From Gloeobacter kilaueensis JS1 (GTDB lineage: Bacteria; Cyanobacteriota; Cyanobacteriia; Gloeobacterales; Gloeobacteraceae), in NCBI RefSeq assembly GCF_000484535.1, contig NC_022600.1, positions 62,001-126,000 of the forward strand: a stretch of DNA of 64,000 bases, in the 5' to 3' direction. Each line of letters starts with the position of its first letter. Position 1 is the stretch's first letter. Shown here piece by piece: positions 38,249-47,900 of this stretch. The position numbers and the translations under genes are program-made. The notes under the pieces are model-generated. The model made no database searches. It had not been told where the DNA came from and saw nothing but the letters and a program-made list of their open reading frames with translations.

Positions 38249-39033
38249 TCATTTCTGCAGATTGAACTCGCTTATCTTAGCATTTCTTGCTGTCGATGTT
38301 CCGTTCTTGGCGTCAATAGGTACTTGCACCTTCAAATATTGCACATCCCCTGACTTACTTGCGTTCAATAACTCTTCTCCAATATCCTCACCTTTGAAGT
38401 ACATGTTCTTTGCAACATCTTCAAAATATCTGGAGCTACCTTGCTCCGCACGACCAGTGCTTGTCTTCCGGCTTCCCAGGGTGCTCGTTCCACCTTTCGA
38501 CTCGATGACTACGAACTTGTCCTTGCCGTCCTCGCCCTTTACCTTCCACACCTGATCAAAGTCGCCCGACTGCGATTTTTCTCCCAGACCCTGCTTGCTG
38601 GGATCAGGATACACGACTTCGGCATTTTCGCCATACGTCTTCTGCATGTACTCGCTCGATGCCTCTTCTGCGACTTTGCGGCTGCGCTCGTTAACCTGAT
38701 AGCCTGCTTTGGCAGCCTCGTTCTGTTTTTGATTGGCCAACTCTTCGTTGCCTGCTGCTTCGGCTTCTTTCTGTTCTTTGATCGCCTGATCTCTTCTGTC
38801 TATCCATTCATCTCTTTCTTCTGCCAGACCGGTGTAACGCTCTGACTCTTCTAAGTTGAAGGGAACGTCCTTGCTGCCTTCTTTGTAGCTGGCAGGAAAG
38901 TCTACTTGATCACTTCTCGGTTCCAGTTTGCCTTTGACGACATCGTACTGGGGCAGGTTCTCCGGCTCTCCAGCATAGCCAGGGTTGCGGTCAAGGCGCA
39001 GGTTGCCGCCTTCCTCCATCACCCAGCGGTAGC
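38249..39033 (-). pseudogene. Truncated polymorphic-toxin tip with PD-(D/E)XK-like nuclease domain
   Basis: The frame is truncated at its N-terminus by the transposon end at 39034. It starts in the linker RYSYRWVMEEGGNLRLDRNP, passes a charged helical region (ERDEWIDRRDQAIKEQKEAE), and ends in a nuclease-like domain: GDFDQVWKVKGEDGKDKF, then VVIESKGGTSTLGSRKTSTG and AEQGSSRYFEDVAKNMYFKG. The D...E-x-K arrangement (FDQVW, VIESK) is that of restriction-endonuclease-fold toxins. The upstream transport part is missing, so it is an orphan cassette or a broken gene. The frame runs on into the transposon repeat, an artefact. Confidence 0.75.
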
Positions 39034-39198
39034 TGTAGCGGCTTGCAATCATCGGAGGCCGGACCTGCAATAACGGCTTCCTCGGGCCAGGATTAAATGC
39101 AACTGGGGAGCGATCCCGGCCAGAATTAATTGCAACTGGGCCTGCAATCATCTGCCCTCGGCCTGCAATCGTCCATCCGGACCAGGATTATCTGCAAC
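39034..39198 (+). repeat. Left terminal inverted repeat of the transposon
   Basis: 165 nt, complementary to 42573-42737 with one mismatch. It holds three copies of CCAGRATTA-n-TGCAACTGG and four of YTGCAATMR-type words spaced along it. These are probably transposase binding sites. Confidence 0.92.
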
Positions 39199-39357
39199 TG
39201 GAAGGCAAGTAAAGGAGGGTTTTCTTGACCATCGTTTCTGCTGAACGCCAAGAACGGCAGACAGGCATTTGGGCAGTCAACAAATTCGGTTAAAGAATCT
39301 ACGGCAGTTTATGCTGATGAGCAACGGCATCCTTAACCATTCATTGGAGAGCTGCCC

Positions 39358-39933
39358 ATGCTCATTGGCTACGCGCGCGTTTCCACCGACGACCAGGATC
39401 TGAATCTGCAGCGCGATGCTCTCAGGCAGGCTGGGTGCAAAAGAATCTACGAGGACCAAGCCAGTGGAGCACAGGCGGCCAGGCCGGGGCTAGAAAGAGT
39501 TCTGGAGGTTATCCGCGCTGGCGACGCATTAGTGGTTTGGCGGCTCGACAGGTTAGGCCGTTCGCTCAAAGATCTTATCGCCCTGGTGGAACTGCTGGAG
39601 GGACGCGGTGTCGGTCTGGTGAGTCTGCACGAATCCATCTCAACTGCTTCGAGTAGCGGCAAGCTTGTCTTCCACCTGTTCGCTGCCCTGGCCGAGTTCG
39701 AGCGCAACCTTATCCGCGAACGTACCCAAGCTGGGCTGAGCGCTGCACGCGCACGCGGCAGGAAAGGCGGTAGGCCGAAGGCCCTCGATCCAGCCAAGCG
39801 CCGATTGGCTGTGAAGTTGTACGACGAGCGACAGCTCACCATCGTCGAGATCTGCCGCATGTTGGGGATTTCCAAACCTACGCTCTACAGTTACCTGGCA
39901 GAAGGCCAGACCGCCACTGCCGGGGGCGGTTGA
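39358..39933 (+). CDS. Serine recombinase / resolvase
   Basis: A 191-residue site-specific recombinase of the resolvase/invertase family. The catalytic serine is in IGYARVSTDDQDLNLQRDAL, with downstream VVWRLDRLGRSLKDLIALV and the ERTQAGLSAARARGRKGGRP hinge, then a C-terminal helix-turn-helix (EICRMLGISKPTLYSYLAEG). It would resolve cointegrates formed during transposition. Ends 1 nt before the transposase start. Confidence 0.92.
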   Translation: MLIGYARVSTDDQDLNLQRDALRQAGCKRIYEDQASGAQAARPGLERVLEVIRAGDALVVWRLDRLGRSLKDLIALVELLEGRGVGLVSLHESISTASSSGKLVFHLFAALAEFERNLIRERTQAGLSAARARGRKGGRPKALDPAKRRLAVKLYDERQLTIVEICRMLGISKPTLYSYLAEGQTATAGGG

Positions 39934-39934
39934 G

Positions 39935-41599
39935 GTGGCGCGCAAGATACCGGCTGAGGCTTTGGTGCAACTGCGGTCGCGCTTGGCCATCCTGCCGGAG
40001 CGTTCTGGTGAGCGCAAGGTACTCCTGGAGCAGAGCGCTGGGCTTTTTGGGGTGTCGGTCGCAACTGTCTACCGTGCCCTCAGAGAACAACAACGCCCGA
40101 AGAGTGTCCACCGTGCCGATCGCGGCAGTCCCCGCCTGCTGCCGCGTCCGGAATTGGAGCGCTACTGCGAAGTGATCGCTGCGATGAAGCTGCGCACCCT
40201 CAATCAAAAGGGGCGGCACGTCTCGACGGCGCGGGCCATCGCGTTGCTCGAAGAGTATGGCATGGACACGCCGAGTGGCTTCGTACAACTGCCTAAAGGG
40301 TTGCTCGCCAAAAGCACTGTCAACCACTATCTCGATGCCTGGGGCTATGACCTCGAACGTCTGACGCGCCAACCGCCTGCCGTTCGCTTTCAAGCCGAGC
40401 ACAGCAACGAGTGCTGGCACTTCGACCTCAGTCCTTCAGATCTGAAGCACCTGCACAAGCCCCCCGCCTGGGTCGAGCCGGGACGGGGCAACCCGACGCT
40501 CATGTTGTTCAGCGTGGTCGATGACAGGTCTGGCGTTTGCTTTCAGGAGTACCGCTGTGTGTACGGCGAGGACGTGGAGGCGGCGCTGCGCTTTTTGTTT
40601 GGTGCGATGTCGCCCAAAGAGGCGACGGGCGTGGACTTCGGGGGCATCCCCGCGATGCTGTACGCCGACAATGGTCCGATTGCCAGAAGCCGGGTGTTCC
40701 AGAACGTGCTGGAATGTCTGGGCATCAAACTGCTCACCCACATGAGCGCCGGTTCCGACGGCACCCGAGTCACAGCCCGAGCCAAGGGCAAAGTCGAGCG
40801 GCCATTCCGCACGGTCAAGGAAGCGCACGAGACGCTGTATCACTTCCACCAACCGCAAAGCGAAGCCGAAGCCAACTTGTGGCTACAGCGATACTTGATG
40901 CATTACAACGATCGCCCGCACCGCAGCGAACCGCATTCGCGGCTGGAGGATTGGCAGCGGCACCTGCCGAGCCAGGGCATCCGGCAGATGTGCTCATGGG
41001 AACGCTTCTGCACTTTTGCACGCGAACCGGAACGACGCAAAGTCGGGGCCGACGCCCGTGTCACGGTCGAGGGGGTGGCCTACCAGGTGGAACCGGACCT
41101 GGCAGGCGAGACGGTGGTGCTGTGGTGGGGGCTGTTCGACAACGAACTGTACGTCGAGAAGGACGAGCAGCGGTACGGCCCTTACCTGCCGGTGGATGGA
41201 CCCATCCCCCTGCACCGCTACCGCAAGTTCAAGAAGACGCGCACCCAGGAGCGCTCCGAGCGCATCGCGACACTCGCCACTCGTCTTGGGCTACCCCGCG
41301 CTGCCTTGGAGGGACACGCGGAGTTGGCGTACCTGGTCGAGGAGGCTCCAGCTCCCCAAGCGGTGCGGGCACTTCCCTTCCGCGATCTCGACCCTTACCA
41401 GGAATTCAACTACCCGTCTGCGTTGATGGCCAAGCGGGCGATTGCCCAGGCGCTCGGTTGCCCACTGGCCAAGCTGAGCGAGGAGGAGCGGGCTTTCATT
41501 GATGCAGTGCTGGGTGAGACGCTGAGCAAAAAGGAAGTGCTCGAACGGGTACGCCGCCATCTTGCCCACGACCCACCCGGAGAAGCACATGCTGACTGA
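39935..41599 (+). CDS. DDE transposase (TniA-like, rve core)
   Basis: A 554-residue transposase starting at a GTG (VARKIPAEALVQLRSRLAIL). The N-terminus holds helix-turn-helix domains. The catalytic triad is D164 (HFDLSPSD), D245 (YADNGP) and E288 (GKVERPFRTVKE). A C-terminal Mu/TniA-like beta domain follows (VTVEGVAYQVEPDLAGETV). It overlaps the ATPase gene by 11 nt. All catalytic residues are present, so the element may still be mobile. Confidence 0.92.
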   Translation: MARKIPAEALVQLRSRLAILPERSGERKVLLEQSAGLFGVSVATVYRALREQQRPKSVHRADRGSPRLLPRPELERYCEVIAAMKLRTLNQKGRHVSTARAIALLEEYGMDTPSGFVQLPKGLLAKSTVNHYLDAWGYDLERLTRQPPAVRFQAEHSNECWHFDLSPSDLKHLHKPPAWVEPGRGNPTLMLFSVVDDRSGVCFQEYRCVYGEDVEAALRFLFGAMSPKEATGVDFGGIPAMLYADNGPIARSRVFQNVLECLGIKLLTHMSAGSDGTRVTARAKGKVERPFRTVKEAHETLYHFHQPQSEAEANLWLQRYLMHYNDRPHRSEPHSRLEDWQRHLPSQGIRQMCSWERFCTFAREPERRKVGADARVTVEGVAYQVEPDLAGETVVLWWGLFDNELYVEKDEQRYGPYLPVDGPIPLHRYRKFKKTRTQERSERIATLATRLGLPRAALEGHAELAYLVEEAPAPQAVRALPFRDLDPYQEFNYPSALMAKRAIAQALGCPLAKLSEEERAFIDAVLGETLSKKEVLERVRRHLAHDPPGEAHAD

Positions 41600-42560
41600 A
41601 GTGATGGAGCATTACCGCCTGGTGCGCGATTTTCGCAAAGCCAGTTACTTCGAGACCGACCGCCAGAAGCAATTGTTCAAGGACATCCGCGCATCGATCC
41701 TCTCCGGACGGATGGTAGCGCTTACCGGCATCGTCGGTTGCGGCAAGACGGTCACTCTGCGCAAGCTGCAGGAGGTGCTCGAAAAAGAAGGGCGCATCAT
41801 CGTCTCCAAATCGTTGTCGGTGGAAAAGGACCGGGCGACACTGGCGACCTTGATAGCAGCCCTGTTCTTCGACCTTTCGCCTGACAAGGACGTGAAGATT
41901 CCCGGCCAGGGTGAGAAGCGCGAGCGGGAACTGCGCGACCTCATCAAAAAAAGCAAGAAGCCGGTGGCGCTCTTTGTGGACGAGGCCCACGACTTGCACG
42001 CCAAGACCCTGACCGGTCTTAAACGACTCATCGAGGTGGTCGAGGACGGCGGCGGAGTGCTCTCGCCCGTGGTGGCCGGTCATCCGAAGCTCAAGAACGA
42101 CCTCAGGCGACCAACGATGGAGGAGATAGGTTACCGGGCAGTGGTCTTCAGTTTGGACGACTTGATCGGTTCACCAAAGGATTACCTGCACTGGCTGTTG
42201 GAGCAGTGCCTGTCCGAGGGTACCCAGGCGAGTGAGGCCATCGAAGATGAGGCATTGAACCTGTTGGCCAACCGGCTGAAGACGCCGCTGCAGCTCCAGC
42301 AGCACTTGAGTTTGGCCTTTGAAACGGGTTTCGAGGTGGGCACCAGGCCCGTGACGGCGGAAGTGGTCGAGTCGATCCTCTCCAAGCAGATTGACGACTT
42401 GGAGCCGCGACTGACCCGGCACGGGTACGACGTGCGCAGCCTGGCGGAGCAGTTCAATGCCCGACCGGTGGAGATCCGTTTGCTGTTTCGGGGGCAGCTC
42501 GATGCCACCCGCGCACGGGATTTGCAGGAGCAGATGCTTGCGGCGGGCCTGCCGCTATGA
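41589..42560 (+). CDS. AAA ATPase of the transposon (TniB/ExeA-like)
   Basis: A 323-residue ATPase that selects targets and stimulates the transposase, in the TniB/IstB/TnsC group. Walker A is GIVGCGKT (K53) and Walker B ALFVDEAHDLHAK. The ATG at 41589 overlaps the transposase stop; the longer frame from 41562 is not needed. The C-terminus is helical and ends at the right terminal repeat. Confidence 0.9.
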   Translation: MLTEVMEHYRLVRDFRKASYFETDRQKQLFKDIRASILSGRMVALTGIVGCGKTVTLRKLQEVLEKEGRIIVSKSLSVEKDRATLATLIAALFFDLSPDKDVKIPGQGEKRERELRDLIKKSKKPVALFVDEAHDLHAKTLTGLKRLIEVVEDGGGVLSPVVAGHPKLKNDLRRPTMEEIGYRAVVFSLDDLIGSPKDYLHWLLEQCLSEGTQASEAIEDEALNLLANRLKTPLQLQQHLSLAFETGFEVGTRPVTAEVVESILSKQIDDLEPRLTRHGYDVRSLAEQFNARPVEIRLLFRGQLDATRARDLQEQMLAAGLPL

Positions 42561-42572
42561 GAGCCTTTTTGT

Positions 42573-42737
42573 GTTGCAGATAATCCTGGCCCGGATGGAC
42601 GATTGCAGGCCGAGGGCAGATGATTGCAGGCCCAGTTGCAATTAATTCTGGCCGGGATCGCTCCCCAGTTGCATTTAATCCTGGCCCGAGGAAGCCGTTA
42701 TTGCAGGTCCGGCCTCCGATGATTGCAAGCCGCTACA
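42573..42737 (-). repeat. Right terminal inverted repeat of the transposon
   Basis: 165 nt, one mismatch to the complement of 39034-39198 (GGCCCGG here, GGTCCGG in the partner). It begins 12 nt past the ATPase stop and carries the same internal reiterated words. Confidence 0.92.
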
Positions 42738-42827
42738 GGTAATGTACTCCAGCAACAAGTCAATCGCCTGCGGCTGGGGCATCTGCAATAACTCGTCACG
42801 GCTGGGCAGGGGTGGTAACGCACTCAT
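42738..42827 (-). pseudogene. Start of an ORF cut by the transposon
   Basis: From the ATG at 42827 the minus strand reads MSALPPLPSRDELLQMPQPQ then AIDLLLEYI and runs into the transposon right end. The pattern resembles the N-terminus of IS66-type transposase ORFs (LPSRDELL...). The left flank, in contrast, is toxin sequence, so the two flanks do not belong to one gene. Confidence 0.3.
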
Positions 42828-42878
42828 ACCGAAAGCGTACAGTCTGTTATCGCTCCGTCAAGACCAGCACGTGAATGC

Positions 42879-43254
42879 TTACTCAGCGTCGGCATCGGTG
42901 TCGGTTCGTTCGTCCTCGCTTAGAGATTGTCCCTCTTCCTCATCAGGGACTGGGTTCTCATTGTCTTCCGAGGGCACTTGTTCTTCATCGGCAATAGTTT
43001 CTTCGCGCTCGGCGACGGTCTGCTCCTCGTTCCTCCGCAAGAGCACGGGCAGCAAGTAGCTGCAACTCGCCGAAAGTAAAGGGGCGGGCGACGACACAAG
43101 CCGAACGGCGATCCAATAGTGCTTCAAGATAGGGCAGGAGTCGCCGGTCTGCGGCTGGCTTCTCGATGAGCACGGTAAGGGCCGTGCCTACCCGGTTATC
43201 GTCGTTACTCTGCAAAGCCTCGATCAAACTTTGCAGAGCGTTATCTGCCAGCAT
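42879..43254 (-). pseudogene. Frameshifted immunity-like gene, paralogue of 43437-43922
   Basis: From the ATG at 43254 (after GGAGAATATCT) the frame reads MLADNALQSLIEALQSNDDN, then LLAARALAEERG and ends early at 42985. A second frame (ending at 42879) continues with EEQTVAEREETIADEEQVPS and a strongly acidic tail. Compared with the intact paralogue (LAARALASERGTQGSNE), the change of frame falls just after ARALAEER. A single-base indel is likely; a sequencing error or programmed shift cannot be ruled out. Confidence 0.6.
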
Positions 43255-43256
43255 AG

Positions 43257-43416
43257 ATATTCTCCATATCTGGATTGACTCAGCAAATTATCGCTATGAT
43301 ACTCGACCACGTTCACCAGATCTGGTAACGAGTTCTTCCAAAAGATCTGCTGCAACTTGTGCAGGTATCCCTGAAATTAGGATTTCTTTATTGTTTTCTG
43401 TTTTATCAAGTCTACT
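43257..43416. repeat. 160-bp direct repeat, right copy
   Basis: Partner of 35864-36023, about 94% identical with no gaps. It encodes LDKTENNKEILISGIPAQVA then ADLLEELVTRSGERGRVS and a stop, and its left end includes the ribosome-binding site of the frameshifted gene at 43254. Only the 3' end of the source gene is present. Confidence 0.95.
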
Positions 43417-43436
43417 TATGTGAGTCTATCAATGGT

Positions 43437-43922
43437 TCACTGCGTCTGCTGGTCTCTTGCCTTACGAAACTCTTGCTCAGCCCTGAGCATTTCGATGAAG
43501 GTTTTAGGCTGAATGACGATGTCTTCGAGTGGCAGTTTGCCCATTTTCTGCAGTTGAGCAAAGCTTAGGAGTAATCCTTCTATACCGCCTGGTGCGTCTA
43601 TGTCGTACTCGTCTTCGAGACGGTTCAGTGCATTGGTAGAAATGGGTTTTGCTACTTGTTCGAGCACCACAGTTTCATTGCTGCCTTGAGTACCACGTTC
43701 AGATGCCAGGGCACGGGCAGCAAGCCAACGTACCTCGCCGACGATGGGTGGTAGAGAGGTAATACAGGGACTTCTATCCTGTAATAGTTTTTCGATAAGT
43801 GGAATGAGTCTCGGATCACCAGTTGCTTCACTGGTGAGTGAGCGCAGAGTAATAGCTCTTTGAGCCGCCTCGTTACTGCTCAGACGTTCTTCAAAGCGCT
43901 TTACCCAGTCTTCGGCCAGCAT
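43437..43922 (-). CDS. Immunity-like helical protein (HEAT-like)
   Basis: A 161-residue protein beginning MLAEDWVKRFEERLSSNEAA. It contains TGDPRLIPLIEKLLQDRSPC and EVRWLAARALASERGT, which recall HEAT-repeat immunity proteins, and a C-terminal IEGLLLSFAQLQKMGKLPLE. Closely related to the frameshifted gene at 42879-43254. Family name not recognised. Immunity role inferred from its place in the toxin array. Confidence 0.6.
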   Translation of the reverse strand: MLAEDWVKRFEERLSSNEAAQRAITLRSLTSEATGDPRLIPLIEKLLQDRSPCITSLPPIVGEVRWLAARALASERGTQGSNETVVLEQVAKPISTNALNRLEDEYDIDAPGGIEGLLLSFAQLQKMGKLPLEDIVIQPKTFIEMLRAEQEFRKARDQQTQ

Positions 43923-44016
43923 ATACCCTACAAAATTTATTTGGGGAAACTTTCTTAAAATAAGACCTAGCTATACATTACTACTCGTTTTTCCTGCTCA
44001 AGTGGCGAATATTAAT

Positions 44017-44352
44017 TCAAAAAGCCATAAATGGCCCAAAAAATAATCCTCCTTCCTTCACTATCTTAAGAACCTCATCCTGTGAAGGTAGATCATCAAT
44101 AAACTCAGGCCAAGATTTTTTGATATACTTGTCCCACTGCGCTGGATCAACTTCCCTGATTTTATGCACTAAGTCCTCAAATATATAGCCTTTTCCAGCC
44201 ATTTCTAACACACATTGTCGCAAAGCAGATTCATAATCTGGAGCACTTGAATAACAATTTACGAAGGCATGGTTTGTACCAGGCGGAAGTTCAGAATCTG
44301 CCTCACCCCGCACTCTGACCGTAAGCTCATATAGACTATTATTTTGACTCAT
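44017..44352 (-). CDS. Hypothetical protein, possible immunity gene
   Basis: A 111-residue protein: SLYELTVRVRGEADSELPPG at the start, then NCYSSAPDYESALRQCVLEM and the C-terminal GGLFFGPFMAF. The alpha/beta pattern is like small immunity or thioesterase-like proteins, but no family is certain. It lies 24 nt downstream of the next upstream gene in the array and is AT-richer than the host average. Confidence 0.6.
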   Translation of the reverse strand: MSQNNSLYELTVRVRGEADSELPPGTNHAFVNCYSSAPDYESALRQCVLEMAGKGYIFEDLVHKIREVDPAQWDKYIKKSWPEFIDDLPSQDEVLKIVKEGGLFFGPFMAF

Positions 44353-44376
44353 TCTCGAATCTTCCTATTTAACTTA

Positions 44377-44895
44377 CTAAAGCTCCTCGAAATGATCTGC
44401 ACCCGTAGCTTCAAGCAACTTGAAGAAGGCGTCTAGAGCAACAGGATACCCTTCTACGAGCAGTCTTACAACGTACTCATGAGTTCCAGTGCTGTCTAGA
44501 CTCCAGTAGTACCACTCTCGTTCACCAGACTCGAACCAACAGATCCAGTTTGATAGAGACCACCGCTGCTTATTAGACGCTAGTTCTAGCTTCTCTGCGT
44601 AGCTCATACTATCCAGCATCTGTAAGTAGGCAAGCTTCTCCTCCTCCGTTTTTTCAGGTTCAAAAGCCGCAGTAAACCAGTCTGGCAAGATATTGTGCCA
44701 GTCGTCATCGCTCGGCCAATCTTTATCTAATGCTTTCTCGTCAATCAAGGACAGGATTTCTTTGAATCTCAAAATGACCGTTTCACACGAATCGGAGCAA
44801 GTTACCTTATATGTTAGGAGTCCTGCCATCGAGCCAGGAGCAATAGCTGTCTGTTGATTTCGCAGGCGCTCTAATTCCTGGACTATTTCCTGCAT
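44377..44895 (-). CDS. Hypothetical protein, likely cognate immunity of the large toxin
   Basis: A 172-residue acidic protein. It contains YKVTCSDSCETVILRFKEIL, DWHNILPDWFTAAFEPEKTE, SNWICWFESGEREWYYWSLD and VRLLVEGYPVALDAFFKLLE. It follows the 1071-residue toxin gene by 50 nt, the position expected for the cognate immunity gene. Family not recognised. Confidence 0.65.
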   Translation of the reverse strand: MQEIVQELERLRNQQTAIAPGSMAGLLTYKVTCSDSCETVILRFKEILSLIDEKALDKDWPSDDDWHNILPDWFTAAFEPEKTEEEKLAYLQMLDSMSYAEKLELASNKQRWSLSNWICWFESGEREWYYWSLDSTGTHEYVVRLLVEGYPVALDAFFKLLEATGADHFEEL

Positions 44896-44945
44896 TTTTC
44901 ACCTTCAAATCAAGACATCAATGTTTGTGGGACGTTGCTCCATCC

Positions 44946-47900
44946 TCATTCACTTCTAATTTTACCCGTGCCTTGAATTATAACCTCTCTGAGTGTTTTT
45001 ATCTGTTCTTCAGTCAGACCAAATTGATCTGAAGCTTTCGTTGGGTCGGCAATTTCCGGCCTGTTTGGAAATTGCTTCTTCTCGCTTTGAGGAACAGCAA
45101 TCCTTCTCATCTCTTCTAGAAACGGTTCAGGCACATCAAAAGATTTCACTTGGGTATCCGGAAATTGTTTTGAACGTTGCTGAAGGAACTCCTCTGCTCG
45201 CGCTTCGTCTCCAAAGTTCAAAAAGAGTGCACGTTCCGGCCCTTTACCCTTCTTGCTTCTTACAACAGGAATGTCTACACCTCCGTTTTTATCGATAAGA
45301 ACACGTTGGTTGCCTTCACCCTCTACTCTATAAACTGTTACATTCCTGTCTTCGGCTGCAGTCTGATTGTCTTCATCTTCAGGCAAAGATTCGCTTGCGT
45401 CATCGTTGCTGTTGTCGTTGCTGGGTTCTTCTTCCTCTGGGTTGTTCTGCCCCTCCTCGTTACCCTCCTCGTTGCCGGAACCTTCCTCCTCGTTGCGGTT
45501 GCGCGGCGGCTCATCCCCATCGCCGTTGCCGTTGCCATCGCCGTTGCTGCCACCCTCGGTCTCCGGGCTCGCCGCTGTCTCGCTCTCTTCTGAGCGCCGG
45601 CGCTCGTTCGACTGGCCTGAAGCAGGCTCTTCGATGGGCGTCGGAGCAGCATCAGGCTTCGACGAGCGTTCGGCACCAACCGCTACCGGCTCGCGCTCCA
45701 CCACCGACGGCTCGAAGGGAGTCTGACCGCTCTCGGGCAACTGGGGCACCTCGACGGTGGGCAGCGGCACTTCCCCCTGGGCATTGCGCAAGGGCGAACC
45801 CTCCGGCAACTCGGGCGCAGGGGGCACCTCACCCGCTGGCACCTCGACACGGGCACGGCCCAGACGATTCAGACTCGCCTCGATGCCCACACCGGTCGCT
45901 GTGTTGAGCACGATGTTGCTCGGGTCAAACGCCTCCAGACCACTGTTGCCGACTGCCGAGAGCTTCTGCTCCAGACTCAGGTTCGGGTCGAAGGCCACAC
46001 CGGCAGCGGTGTTGAGCATACCGCCCACCGCGTTTTGATAGGTGCCTTCGACCACCTGATGACCGATGAACTTGCTCGCGCCCTGAGCAATCGCACTCTC
46101 GGCAATTTCTCTACCCAGTACCTGCTCGGTCGCTCCGAGAATGCCCTTACTGGCCGCTCCCCCGACTGCTCCCACTCCAGGAATTGGAATGGCTGAAAGC
46201 GCACCGGTCTGCAAACCGCTGAGCGCATCGTTGCCCATCTGCTCAAGGCTGTACTGGTGACCGGAGGCGGTTTCATCGGCGGCGTTGATGGCAACATTGG
46301 CCGCCGCTCCTGTCCCAGCCGCAGCGAGCATCGCCACTCCTGCTCCCGCTCCGGCTCCACCGGTGGCGACGGTGACACCGACGGCGGCAACGGTGACAAG
46401 CCCCATCTTCAGCATCTCTCCCCCGGCGTTGAAGTCCTGGGAGAATTTCTGCACGCTGCCATTGACATCGTTGATGGTCTGAGCCATCAGCCCCGGCGGC
46501 GGGGGCGGTGGTGTCTGCTCGCCGGAGGGATTTTGTTGAGCGGCAGCAGCGGCGGCCTGCTGTTGTGGGTCGCCGTAGAGTTCCGAGTTCAACCGCTGGA
46601 TGGCGGTGTTGTCGCCGTTTTTGATGGCGGTTTCCAGTTCGTTGAACTTGCTGTCGAGCTGGTCGAGCTTTTGTTTGGTCTGGGCTTCGACGGCGGAGGA
46701 GGAGTCCTCCTGCATAAGCTTGTGGTCTTCGTCCTTATCGCCGTTGCCGGTCAGAAAGTTCCAGGCATCTCCGGCCACGTCGGCGACGGTGTTGACGGTA
46801 TTTTCAAGAACGGCTTTGCCTGTGTCGGCGGCGCGGTCGAGAACGGTGCCGTCCTCGTTGACGATTTTGTTGAACTGGGCATCGACCTGCTGTCGGTAGT
46901 TGGCGAGTTCAGCGCGGGCCTGGCTGAGTTGCTGGAGTTGTTGCTGCTGGAGCTGTTCGGCAGTCAGGGGTTGTGCGGCATTTGGTGGAGCCTGTGGGTT
47001 GGTATTGGTGCCGCTCTGAGCGTTGGTGTCGGCTGCGCTCGGGTTGGCATTGGGCTGGGAGCCGTCATCAGCGTTAACGTCTGTCTGAGGGTTGTTGTTG
47101 TCTGGATTGTCCGGGTCCGCATTTGCCTGCGCTGCGCCGTCCGGGTCCGGGTTCGCCTGAGCTTCCTCATCTGAGTCAGAGTTGCCAAAGAGGTTGGTGA
47201 ACGTCTCGCCCAAATCGCCAAAGGTACCCGCAAGGAAGTTTTCCGCCTGCTCTGGCAGAGCTGCAGGATTGCTCACTGCGCCCAGTGCGGCTTCACCAAA
47301 ATCGCTCAGCCCCTCCCAGATGTTACTCAGCCCTTCACCGAGAGCGCCCAGGGCTGAGCCAGAATCGTCCGGCTGGGCATTCGCACTCGGCTCGCTTTGC
47401 TGCTTTGAATCGGCCCCGCCCAGAGCGAGCAGGTCCGATACGGCCTCTGTGGCAGAGGTGAACAATTCGGAGAGGGGATTGTCATCTTCATCAGCTGCTG
47501 GGTTTTCATCAGTTGAAAGAGGAGTCTGTTGGTCGTCCGTTACATCAAGAGCATAGCTGGGCACGTCTTCAGAACCCGGCAGTCCATCGGCTGAATCGTC
47601 GAAGGGCAACGACTCGGCGTCTGGATTATCAATAGCCAGCGGCTCACCATCGCGAGCAAAAAGGGCATCTGAGGCGAAAGCCTCGCCATCCGACTGGTCA
47701 TCGGTGTCGGTTATATCCAGTGGCAGAGTGTCCGGGTCATCCAGGGCGGTGGGAGCTGGTGCGTCGTCTATTCCTGGCAAATAGTCGAAGTCGGCGTCTG
47801 TCGCCTCGCTGCCACCGTCGAAGGCACTCGGGTCTACTGCAGTGTCGTCAAAGAAGAGCGGGTCGGCTTCTGCTGTGTCGGCGGGGTCAAAATCCACATC

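Larger units (their letters stand above)
39034..42737. mobile_element. Tn552/Tn5053-like transposon with resolvase, transposase and AAA ATPase
   Basis: A 3.7-kb element bounded by 165-bp inverted repeats that differ at one position. The ends read TGTAGCGG ... CCGCTACA, as in TnsB/TniA-type elements. It carries, in order on the plus strand, a serine resolvase, a DDE transposase and an ATPase, without a tniQ-like gene. The 5-bp sequences outside the ends (GTAGC and GGTAA) do not match, so no target duplication is visible. It has split the toxin tip gene. Confidence 0.9.

Noticed and set aside
39034-42737. CRISPR-associated transposon
   Set aside because: No tniQ, Cas gene or repeat array is present; only resolvase, transposase and ATPase.
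46257-47174. 305-codon open frame antisense to the large toxin
   Set aside because: Low-complexity shadow of the toxin's repetitive sequence, with no ribosome-binding site.
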